Assembly: GCF_000004075.3 (NCBI RefSeq)
Contig: NC_026655.2
Span: 23,793,489 to 23,857,488, forward strand
Direction: 5' to 3'
Source: Cucumis sativus
Taxonomy: Eukaryota > Streptophyta > Magnoliopsida > Cucurbitales > Cucurbitaceae
Length of the DNA: 64,000 bases
The notes beneath the pieces are model-generated. The model was given only the letters and a program-made list of their open reading frames with translations, was not told the origin of the DNA and did not search any database. Shown one piece after another: positions 24,354-38,100 of this stretch. The first letter of the stretch is position 1; each line of letters opens with the position of its first letter. The translations under genes and the position numbers were made by a program.

Positions 24354-25537
24354 TTATCCCCAATCTACGAAAGGAAGAGGTGGGTATCCACCGTCTGGAG
24401 GAGGCATCAGTGATGGAGGTAAATTTCCCCATGATGTTCCCAGTCTATCGCTAATTAAACTACCTGAAGATAAAGATTATGAACTAATGTAAGGAACAGA
24501 AACCTGAACACTGGGTTGGTAACAATTTAGTTTTAGTTTCATGAAAATTAAGTCCATGTTCTCTATAATTCTTACAACACTCATACCATCTTTTATTGGG
24601 TAAAAGAGTTGAATTTTTAGCTAATTCTAAAGATAAAAGCAAATTTTTTTAAGTTTCACAACTTGGCCTGATTTTTTAAAACATTGGTAGGAACTATACA
24701 ATAAAGCAAGGAACTTAGAGGTGGATTAGTGTTTTAGATGGTTAATTTTCAAAAACTAAAAATATAAACCTGGTTGCCAAACAATATGTAGAGCTGTTCA
24801 AAATCGATCAATGAAGATGAATGGTTGCTATGAATAAGCAAATACACGGCTGTTTCTTATGGCAATAATAAATAAACAAATAAAATGTGGAACACATAAA
24901 GCTGTCAAAAATAACCAGCAACAAGTTCACTTTAAAATTACCTGTGGAAGAAGAGTTGCCGTCTACAAATCGATTAACCGGAACATTTGGGGGTTGATAA
25001 TTTTCCGGGAAACCTGTGAATTAGATTCAAAATTAGACAGGAAATGGATGGAAAACGAAAATAAATTTCGGGATACCTGCCATAGGGTAGGAACTGGAGT
25101 TGTACGTATTGTCATTGTTGTTATTGGGGTGAAAATATTTACAAGAATCGCCGTATTGGCAAAACCCCTTTGAAATGAAGAAGAAGAAGAAGCAAAAATT
25201 AGGTTAAAAGAAAATGGATGACGATGCGAAGGGAAGAGAAGAAGAAGAATTGAGAATTACCGTAGAGAGGAATCGATTACAGATGCGTGGTCGGAAGTGG
25301 AAGGAATGAGGGAAAGATTGATTGAAATCTGCAAGGGAAAAAGGAAGAATTGAGGGGGGGAAATGAGGAGAAAATGGAGAAAGAAGAGAGGAGATGCAGT
25401 GTTGGACCTTTGAAGGAGTCGAACCAAAGAGCTTTGGCCTTCTGATGAGAGAGACTTTGAAGATGGCGTTTTCGAGCAAAGGGAGTGTCTTGAAATTGCT
25501 TATCGCAGTAGTCGCAATAATATTTTCCCAATGGCAT
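24354..25537 (-). CDS. U11/U12 snRNP 20-kDa protein (ZMAT5-like), minor-spliceosome component
   Basis: Five coding exons (25408-25537, 25261-25328, 25077-25167, 24942-25013, 24354-24463) give 156 residues with all phases consistent. The first exon encodes the U1-C/matrin-type C2H2 finger, MPLGKYYCDYCDKQF then ARKRHLQSLSHQKAKALWFD. A CCCH finger (C-x8-C-x5-C-x3-H) appears only after joining exons 2 and 3: ICNRFLST plus GFCQYGDSCKYFHP, which strongly supports that junction. The C-terminus PPPDGGYPPLPFVDWG is the conserved plant ending. In animals and plants this protein belongs to the U11/U12 di-snRNP that recognises U12-type introns. An in-frame upstream ATG at 25624 would add a 29-residue Arg/Lys-rich extension; I prefer 25537 because family members begin there. 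Intron 3 is only 63 nt. A possible MITE lies in intron 4. Confidence 0.9.
24513..24788. mobile_element. Possible TIR element in U11/U12-20K intron 4
   Basis: The left edge is TGGGTTGGTAACAATTTAG. The right edge, read on the minus strand, is GTTTGGCAACCAGG followed by TTTTTAGTTTTTG. The termini and the CTAAAAA/TTTTTAG wording resemble the element at 11413-11674. The match is looser and no target duplication is evident. Confidence 0.35.
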
Positions 25538-25749
25538 CTTCTTCTTCGATTCCTTCAGCCTTCTTCTTCGTCGTTCCAAAGCTTTCTTTAAAGCCTTTCT
25601 GTTTCCGATCAATTTCTCCTCCAATCTATCTTATGCTTTTTCCCCCACAATTTCTAAATTCTATTTGTTTTTCTTTATACCTCATTTTTTTTAGGTATAA
25701 ATTGGTATTAAACGTCTTTGTTAGTGCAACTATGAGATGGTGCATTTAA

Positions 25750-26878
25750 CATAATCGATAAAAACTCACTTTGATGTGTTTATTTTGTGAGTAGACGGAT
25801 CTGTGTCAACAGTTCAATAGGTCAAAGTGTTAATATTTGCTATCTATAAAGTACCAAAAATAGAGGATCAACTTGGAGTAAGAGGTAGTTGTGATTACAA
25901 ATGATTGAGGATTGTTTAACATTGTAAAAGAGTATTTTGGTAGATTGTTGTTGTTTGGTCACAGTTGGCTGAGGATCCATGAGAAATATTTTGCAAAAGC
26001 ACGAGAAAAGAAATCGTTAACTACAATTACAAAATTCATCACATATTCAGATTGCAAAAAATCAACCATTTCTCAAATTTCTCCACAAAATCATAACTGA
26101 AACACACCGTTTGTGCTTAATCCGAAAAAAAACCAGTTCATGTAATGTATCAGATACAATAAACATAATTTTCCTTAATTGATATAAATTAATGGGATAT
26201 TTTTCCTTTTCCTTTGCTAAAGTTGATTGCTGAGAACTAATAAATTATGAGCTCTAATAAAACAGAATAAATGAATCTAAGTCTTTTGTTAACTTATTTT
26301 CACAAGCCACCAAGCTTTATCCATATAATAATTTTTAAAAAACACGATTCTCTAGTATGTCAATCACATAATTCTTAAGTTTACACTCTGGAACTTTTTT
26401 CTTGTAATGAATAACATAATATTGAAAATAAAATAACAATTAAATAGACTCTTAATAGTTAATGGCAAGACTTTAGGGCACAAAACATTACAGAGACCCA
26501 CAGTATGAATTTAGTAGTTCACAGTTGTAGAGTAAATATTACACACCTTTACTTTAGAAGACCTCAACACTACTTATGTTACCTTTGGAAGACTTCAGCA
26601 CCTCCAATGGACCTTTTAAGCACGAGATTCGATATTAAACATGTTGACCAATTAAAAGGGAAACAAAACCCTTTAACTTAAACTTAGTCTAAAAGATATT
26701 CATTTGCAATATTACCCTTACCATTCCATAAATGTTTCAAACCCCTTTGTAAAAGAAAATGAGACTTGAAATACAATTTGATTTTTGTGCTACCTCTCTT
26801 CCCACAAGACATATGAGAAAAAATCATTGACAAACTCCTACTAAACGACAGTTTTTTAATGGTTTCTTTCTTCTTTTC

Positions 26879-26909
<31 letters not shown>

Positions 26910-28011
26910 GTGCAGCTTTCACATATTCTCCACAAACCACTCCACAAGGACAGATATTCCTGAACTACAACCAAATACCTAGAGATGAAACAATGTTCCA
27001 AATAGCATATAATAAACATAGATTTCAGAGGAGTGGTAGAAATCTTCTATAGTAACCCACCACGCCAAACAAAACAAACGATTATTCTATATCAAAGCAT
27101 CTGAATTGGACCACAATAACAATCCCCCAAAACAAACTTCAATTTTAGCAATAGATAAATCTTCTTCGACAAGGAAAGAAGATTAATGTTTTCGGAGGGA
27201 GAGATGAATACACCAACAAGATTAATTTGCACTGGAAAAAAGCTATGTTCAAAATCACTTAAATACGTCGGTTGAATACTCTCCAAGTTATTGACAGCTT
27301 TAAGCTTGCCACCATGGTGGATAACCAGAGTTTCAAGGAATTAGAAAGAGAACACACAAAAAAAGAAGAAAAAAGAAATTTCTTGCTTCCTTACAATTCC
27401 CAGTAGCAATGAGCCTCATTCTGTATCAAGCAAAGTAATAGCAGAAGCAAGGCAAAAGGGTCCCCTTGTCCTTCATCTCACTGTGAATCTGAGCAAGGGA
27501 AAATGATTCTTAAATATAATCCAAACTAAAATATATACATTATGGGCCCCTTCTGAACAAGGTGTAAGCGAGGGAGGAAAGAAAAGATGATGAAAGTCCG
27601 TGTTCATAAAAGTGTACAAGTGGAAGTAGATACATCATCTGCACATGGAGATAAAAGGTTGATACATACTTGGCACACACATGTTTTTCCAATAACTAGA
27701 CTGTGTAGCCAGGTAAGCCAGTTCCGTCGAGGGCAGCCGGACCAAGAAATCCGCTGCCAACTTCACCTTAACTACATCCAAATCCTAATACATATTAAAA
27801 CATTTGAACCCGAATTCAATACACATGGAACATTAGATAGAGTTGTTACCCATTCATTAAGAACATATCTAGATCTGCTCTTTCAAAACAACGTAGCAGG
27901 TAATACAGAGATATACTCATAGCAAACAGAAGGAATAGCACAGACTGGGACACCCGTAGCTTTCTTTGTCAAGAAACCACCACCGGTGAAACGGTTATGT
28001 TCAAATCAAAC
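25750..28011. other. Intergenic region and GSK3-like 3' flank
   Basis: AT-rich interval upstream of the U11/U12-20K gene and downstream of the kinase gene. The part nearest 28011 should be the kinase 3' UTR. A T-run of more than 20 bases lies at about 26888-26909. No protein family is recognised; the frames at 26684-27019 and 27587-27922 are unsupported. Confidence 0.45.
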
Positions 28012-31589
<3,578 letters not shown>

Positions 31590-32650
31590 TTCTTGGAAAT
31601 GTCACGAGCTTTCTTCAGTGAATGATCCTTAAAAAACTAACCATTCACCTGTTGAGATCAACTCAGATAAGCTAACTTAATCATATATCTTCATTCCACT
31701 ATCATCTACCACATTACTCAACCCTTTTGACACAATTTCCGTGAAATATTAATATGAACTGCATCAACTATTTAACCCTGGCAGGGAACAATAATCCTTA
31801 CTTCACAACAATTTAGACTAAACTTTCCACACTGCTCTTTCCCGGAAATTTTCAGCTCCTAGGACCCAGAAGAAGAAAAATACTATGCTAAATCGGCCAC
31901 ATGAATCCACTATAAAGTCTACAGAAATCATAAACCTATTTCAGCATTTTTATTCATTGACCAGCTTGCAGAAAATGAAACCAAATACCCAAAAGGTGTT
32001 CGTCTTCATATCGTCATTCTCTCGCATCAACGAAGTTTTGCTCAAACCATTGTTCATCCAAACCATCTCTAAACAGTAAAAAAAAAAAACCTTCTCAAGA
32101 AATCCTCACAAGAAACAAAATGCGATCTGGCCTCAAACAAGGGTATAGATCAACATAAACAGAAACTAAATACTCGAGGTAACAATAAAGCAAACACAGC
32201 ATAAAATATTAGATAATAACCCACCAACCCCGTCGGAAGCTGTAAAAATCATCGAAACACAAACGAACGTAAAACCAGAGGGGAAAGAAAAACATCAACA
32301 AGTGGGTAATCAAGATAAATTACTCAGAATGATCCTACCGAAGAATACCACCATCCAGATAAAGAAAACCCATTAAAAGGAGACAAAAAAAAAAAGAAAT
32401 GAAAAAACAACAGAATACACAAAGGGAATCAGTAGAAGAAACCCATTACCAATGAAACGTAAAATCTTGAGACATGAAGGAGAAAACAGAGGTAGAGATT
32501 GGTGGGAGAAAATGAAAGGGTCAGATCGGGAGAAAGCTTCGTAGGGTGTGCGATGTGAAGAACTGGGTTTCCCCTTTTGGATTTTGCGTTAGAAGAGAGA
32601 GAAGGAAAGGAAAGAGAGAGTTTTTATTATTCTTTTTACTAATTGATTTG
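31590..32650 (-). promoter_or_regulatory. 5' leader and probable leader intron of the GSK3-like gene
   Basis: On the minus strand CGTTTCATTG then GTAATG at 32450/32449 is a plausible donor, following a pyrimidine-rich leader (about 32450-32620). An acceptor close to the ATG (TTTCCAAG at about 31592) would remove roughly 850 nt. The interval shows no coding sequence. A pyrimidine-rich promoter patch precedes 32620. Confidence 0.4.
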
Positions 32651-32934
32651 ATTATTGTATTTGTATTTGTGTTGTGGTATATGCTATAATGCGCTGGTGA
32701 CAGTCAAAGAAAAAGAAGAGCCCCAGCCAAATGGAAATAGGTGTCCTCAGACCTCACCTACATTTCTGCCTTTATTTTATTACATTACTATAATTAATTA
32801 ATTAAACTACAGATTATATTAATTAAGAATTTAAGATGAAAATCTGTGCTAACTCCAGCTTGGCCTTTCTCTTTTGACCATTCAACTTTCCTTTACTTTC
32901 TGTTCTCTTATTTCTGGTGTGGGCACCTCATCTT

Positions 32935-32963
32935 CCCCCCCCCCCCCCCCCCCCAAAAAAAAA
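32935..32963. repeat. C20-A9 homopolymer junction
   Basis: Twenty consecutive C followed by nine A about 350 bp upstream of the kinase leader. Long C-runs are rare in this AT-rich DNA. Its exact length may be a sequencing or assembly estimate. Confidence 0.85.
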
Positions 32964-33717
32964 GAGCCTATTTCATTGCATTAACTTTCTGATTTATTAG
33001 ACTTGAATTAACTTCCCCTAATTTTCAACTCCACTATTTCTTTTTGCTTCCTTTTTCTCATGTTGTTTTAAAACCAATTTAATTCAATTCACAAGGGCTC
33101 TCAAGCTGAGTTATATTGTATGTGATCGTGGGTTGAGGAGAACTCACTCAAGGTTGTCTAAACAACCAATAATCTCTTTTCTTATGGAAAATGAAAACGA
33201 AAATAATAGGCATCTTTTGAAGATGGCCAAAAGGTCTATTGGAAAGTAAAGCATAGGGGAGGTTGGGGCCTAAAAATGGAACATTGAAAAGACAACAGCA
33301 AAGAGACCTAGAAATAGAAATAATGTAGAAGGCCACCATTTGCATGAAACCAAAGAAGAAATACAAAGCCATGTGAAGATTAGGCTGTGACCTACTTCAT
33401 AGGAGTTCCAAAATGTGGCTGAATAAATATGAATATAATAAATAATATGTAGTTCCAGTTGTAAAATTACACAACTTCCTTCAAATAACCACCTCAAGAA
33501 CCAGGACAAAATTAAAGTTGTATAACCAAACAAAATCCAAAGCTTTTGCAACAATTCTACCCAAATCTAGGGGGGGGGTGAGATATAGACTAACATAATA
33601 TAAGAAATAGAAAGTAACATCTGATTTAGATATCCCTATAATCGTGACAACCTCTCAAGAAGGGAAAAAATTATTGTTAAAAGACAAAAAAAAATTAATC
33701 TATCTGGTAACAAATTT

Positions 33718-33853
33718 ATGAAGAGCTGAATCCGAATCCACGTTGCTTCCTGGAGCCAGTTGTTGAAGCTGAATTCCCCTCATGGCCTTCAGTAAAATCT
33801 TCCATTGTTTCCGAGACAACGGGCTTCTTTATGCCAAAACTCTATCCTGCTAC
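33718..33853 (-). pseudogene. Orphan coding-like fragment, family unknown
   Basis: A minus-strand frame ends with a stop at 33718 and reads SFGIKKPVVSETMEDFTEGH, then a Gly/Asn/Ser stretch and RKQRGFGFSSS. The composition is that of a real disordered C-terminus rather than random AT-rich frame. It opens directly after an in-frame TAG with a weak acceptor, and no partner exon was found, so a relic or retro-fragment is likely. Confidence 0.3.
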
Positions 33854-34244
33854 ATTTAAAACTGCATTAAAGAGAAAAGGTTCAATATGGCTTTCATTTG
33901 GTGATGTAGAAATTTTTCCTTAGCAATGAGATTGCTTTAAAATTGTTTCATCATCTATCATCCTAACACAGTAATATATGAACTCATGAACTGACTGACA
34001 CGTCCAATAAAAATGAATCTATATTGAACAGAAAATTGAGCCAGGTCATTCAAAAGTCTCAATCACCAAGGCCTGAAATAGTAAGAAGAAATGCATGCAG
34101 CGAGTGCCCTATGTGACGTCATAAAACTACATTTGTATTCTGCTTAGTTGATAACAAATGGCTTCTATTTCTTTTCAAATTTTAAGTGCCTATAATGGAT
34201 GGCATTTGGTATATTTGTTTTATTTTGTTTCATTGTATTTGAAC

Positions 34245-34302
34245 TTTGATCTCTTTTCATTTTATCAATAAAAAACCTTATTTCCTTTTCAAAAAAAAAA
34301 TA
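34245..34302 (+). repeat. Retroposon 3'-tail-like repeat with poly-A
   Basis: Reads CATTTTATCAATAAAAAACC then TTATTTCCTTTTC and a run of ten A. It matches the tail pattern seen at 2326, 5326, 44640, 45181, 56104 and 61660. It abuts the truncated end of the ARL8 pseudogene. Confidence 0.45.
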
Positions 34303-34715
34303 TAGACTTGAGTCTCATTCGTCCTATGAGATCCTGCATACAGAGAGCTCCTTGTTTGTCAATCTTGTTACACAATGGGATTCCATCAAGTAAAGGCTTA
34401 CTTTTAACAAGGCATGAACTTCGCTTCTTGAGACAGACAAGTTCTCCTAACCACCAGCATCCACAACATAAACAATTGCAGAAACTGCCTGGCATTATCT
34501 TTCCCACCTGCTAGGTAAACCTTAGTTCTCCTCCAAGATCCAAAAGCTTTGTTATTACATTTCCTTTTGTCACCTTCACGTTAAATTCTACCATTGGGAT
34601 CATGTCTTCACTGTATCTACCCATTGCAATAACATTTATAACTGATGCTTTTCAAAGATTCTGAAACCCAATCAGAGATAAACCCAATTGAGGAAAGCCT
34701 CCCACCAACCCACTG
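34303..34715 (-). pseudogene. Decayed ARL8-like small GTPase retrocopy
   Basis: Minus-strand fragments in shifting frames line up in order along plant ARL8: GWWEAFLNW; LSLIGFQNL (around the P-loop, whose GKT is degraded by a stop); [35 protein letters not shown] (DLGG motif kept); AIVYVVDAGG; KSKPLLDGIPLCNKIDKQGA (NKID motif kept, residues before it missing); and MQDLIGRMRLKSI. Several exons' worth of sequence is contiguous with no introns, so a reverse-transcribed copy is likely. Frameshifts, internal deletions and loss of the C-terminal third show that it is non-functional. It lies beyond the SEC24 3' end, in the same orientation. Confidence 0.8.
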
Positions 34716-35144
34716 AGAGAGAAATTACCGCATAATGCCTGACCTTACTGCATCTAGTTGTCAAGGTAACTCGTACAGTATTAAATTCTAAGCAACCACC
34801 ATGACTTGAACCAATTCCCTCTAAACTCTTTATTATTTCCATGAGGAGAACCCAAAGCAGTTTTTGTGTATTGATACAAGTTTATGAAAAATGTTTACAG
34901 ATCTTTTGTATAAAACTTGACATTCATTGTAGAACATGAAACTATTTCGCATTTATATAATTATTCACAAGACGGAAAAGCCAAACATTAGATAAAAGCA
35001 AGGTTCTAAACGGAAGAAAAAAAAACCAATCATGGTAAAAGCAAGGGAAAATGAGGCTTAAAAGAATTATATAGACGTCTTTCACTAAAAGAAAACATTT
35101 TAAAACCCAAGTGCAACAAGGCGCAAGACACTCCTCACCTTGTA

Positions 35145-38100
35145 TTAAGCATTTTGCTGAACTTGCCGATGTATTTGTAGAAGCCAATCAACATAACCAT
35201 TCGTGCCACCCATTTGGTCCTCAACAAGATTTGCTAGGAGGAGGAAGCCTTCTCTAGGTTGTTCGCCTTGTCTAACAAGATGAGATAGCTGATAGTATGA
35301 AGGATCGGTTTCTCTAAATTTCTGGAGCGTCTCTAATAGTTTTCTTGACATTACATTATCATGATCACTCAGGATAACCTGGATTTTCAAAAAAGAAAAC
35401 CATTACTAACACCAGAGAAGCAAACTAAAATTGAGCTAATTAATTGAACGTAGAGAAAACAGAAGGGGTAGACTGTAGATATAATCAGTTCAATCATACA
35501 CAAAATAAGCAATTGACCAAGGTTCCATGTTGAATCTAAAAAAGAGAAAAAGCGAACTTTTTAGAGAGAGTGAGAAAGCATAAAGTGCTAAGTAATCTTC
35601 CTTCATCTGAAAAACACAGATGCTAAAAGCTCAGTATCACAAGTCTGATGAGGTGGAGCAGCATAATTTCTCAAGCCATGTTGGTAACCTCTTTTTTCTT
35701 TTAACTAAGAGTTGCATCTAAATTACAGTTCAGAGACAATACAACTTAACCAATAAGATCATTGGGATATGTAGAAACCTATAGAAAAAAAAGTTAGTAA
35801 GTTTTCAATGTTTAACCTCTTTAGACCCTGTATGCATTTTCAACCTATGATGCAACAAAAATTATGACAAATATAAATAACCTATATTGAGTGTAATGGG
35901 TCAAAGACAAATTCAACTAACTCACATACCAACAGTAAGGTACGTGAGAATGACAGGTCCAAGACAGTTGTTCCTGAAGATATAGGTGAGCAGGGCAGTA
36001 TTGATAGGGTCATTATAGACAGAGAAGCCAGGATTAATGAGAATGAGGTTGTTGTTGAACATACTAAAAACAAAACTAAGTCAGACCATCAGGAAATACC
36101 AGTATGTATGATCCATCTCCACTAAGGAAAGGTACCAGGTCCTGTACAAAGCACTCCATCTCTAATTATGTGTCATACGAGAATCTCTCACCACAGTTGA
36201 AGTTTTTACTGCCAGTCTTGACTCTACCACAATACCCAAGAGTATTCACCTTGTCTTAGAGTGGAAAGTTGTTGTCCTGGAAGAAATGAGAGCCCTGAAA
36301 AAGAACAAGACCCGGGATCTTTGCACGCTCCATAAGGGACACAAGACTGTCAAATGCAAATGGTAGTTTACACTCAAGTAAAGAGCAAACGGTACCCTTG
36401 ACAGACAGAAGGTCAAGATAGTTGCAAAAGGGTTCACTCAGACTTATGGGATTGACTATTTTGTGACTTTTTCTCTTGTTGCAAATTTTAACACTTGCAA
36501 TGAATAAGGATTGACATGTATATCAGTTTGATGTTAAGAATCCGTTCTTGAATAGGGATTTAAAAGAGGAAGTATACATGAGTTTGCCTCCAGGATTTGA
36601 AGCTCAATTTAATAATCAGATTTGCAAGCTTCGGAAGTCCTTATACAGGTAATCACCAAGAGTGTGGTTTGACAGATTTACCACTTTCATCAAGACTCAG
36701 GGGTACAATCAAGGGCACTCTGATCCACCTTGTTCACCAAAGCCTTCAAGGCAAGAAAAATTGTAGTATTGATTGTTTATGTTGATGACATTGTGCTACC
36801 TGGGGACGAAAATAATGAGATCGCCTAACTAAAGAAGAAGATGGGGTTTGAGTTTGAAATCAAGGACTTGGAAAATCAATACTTTCTCGGAATGGAGATT
36901 GCTAGATCCAGAGAAGGCATCTCAGTGTCCCAAAGAAAGTGCACCATGTTTATTAGCTGAGACAAGTATGCTAGGATGTTGTCATGCTGACACACAATGC
37001 CAAACTCAAAAATTCAGGTGGCAGGGTTCCTATTGATACAAAAATATATCAGCGCCTGGTGGCAACGCCGATTTACTTATCTCACCCTAGGCCTGACATC
37101 TCCTATTCTGTGAGCACCGTCAGTCAGTTCATGCAAGCATGTTATGAGGACCGCATGGAGGCGGTTAACAAGATTATGAGGTATTTAAAAGCAACTCCTG
37201 GTAAAGGTCCGAGATTCATGAAGATTGACAGAAGATGTGTTGAAGCTTATACTGATTCTGACTGGACAGGATCTATTGTCGATAGAAAGTCTACCTCAGG
37301 ATAATGTACTTTTGTGTGGGGCAATCTTGTTACTTAGAGAAGTAAGAAGCAAGGAGTTGTGGCTAGAAGCAGGGCTGAAGCCGATACATGGCTATGAGTT
37401 TGGGGATCTGTGAGGAGATTTGGCTCCAGAAGGTGTTGTCTGATCTTTGTCAAGACTATGAGGTGCTTATGAAGTTATTTTGTGATAACAAGGCAGTCAT
37501 TAGCATTGCCAATAATCTAGTCCAACATGACATAACTAAACATGTGCAGATTGACAGACATTTTATCAAAGAGAAATTTGACAATGGTAGCCTTTGCATT
37601 CCTTACATACCCTCGAGCCAACAAATTGCTGATATTCTCACAAAGGGGCTCCTTAGACAAAACTTTGATTTATGTGTTAGCAAACTGGGTCTTTATGACG
37701 TTTACGTCCCAACTTGAGGGGAGTGTTAGAAATAATGGGCTTAGGTCATGTTAGAAAGCCCAATGGAAGTTTCGTAATTTACTTTGCCTATTTTTATCTG
37801 TTAACTAGGCTCATTTACTTCCCCTGTGTACCTTTGTGATTATTAGAAAATAATAAAAATATCAACACCATGGATTTTTCCCCTATACTAGGGTTTCACG
37901 TAAAATTGTGTTTGTTCTTCGTGTCTACTTTCAATAAGATTGAAATTAGGACTTAGATTCAGGCCGAATAATGTCTATTCCAAGGTTCTTCCCTAAGCCA
38001 ACTCACTAGTTTTTCTAAGTTCCTAACCAACTTGTTCTGATCCAAATACTCTCTCCTCTTATTCAAGAATGGAACTCTATTATTTAAATTTTAAAACAAC

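Larger units (their letters stand above)
32651..34244. other. Intergenic region between kinase promoter and SEC24 3' flank
   Basis: No complete gene. It contains a C20/A9 homopolymer junction (32935-32963), a G9 run near 33570, and a coding-like fragment of unknown origin at 33718-33853. Confidence 0.45.

Noticed and set aside
26888-26909. Long T-run as a terminator
   Set aside because: A simple homopolymer in intergenic DNA with no Pol III gene next to it.
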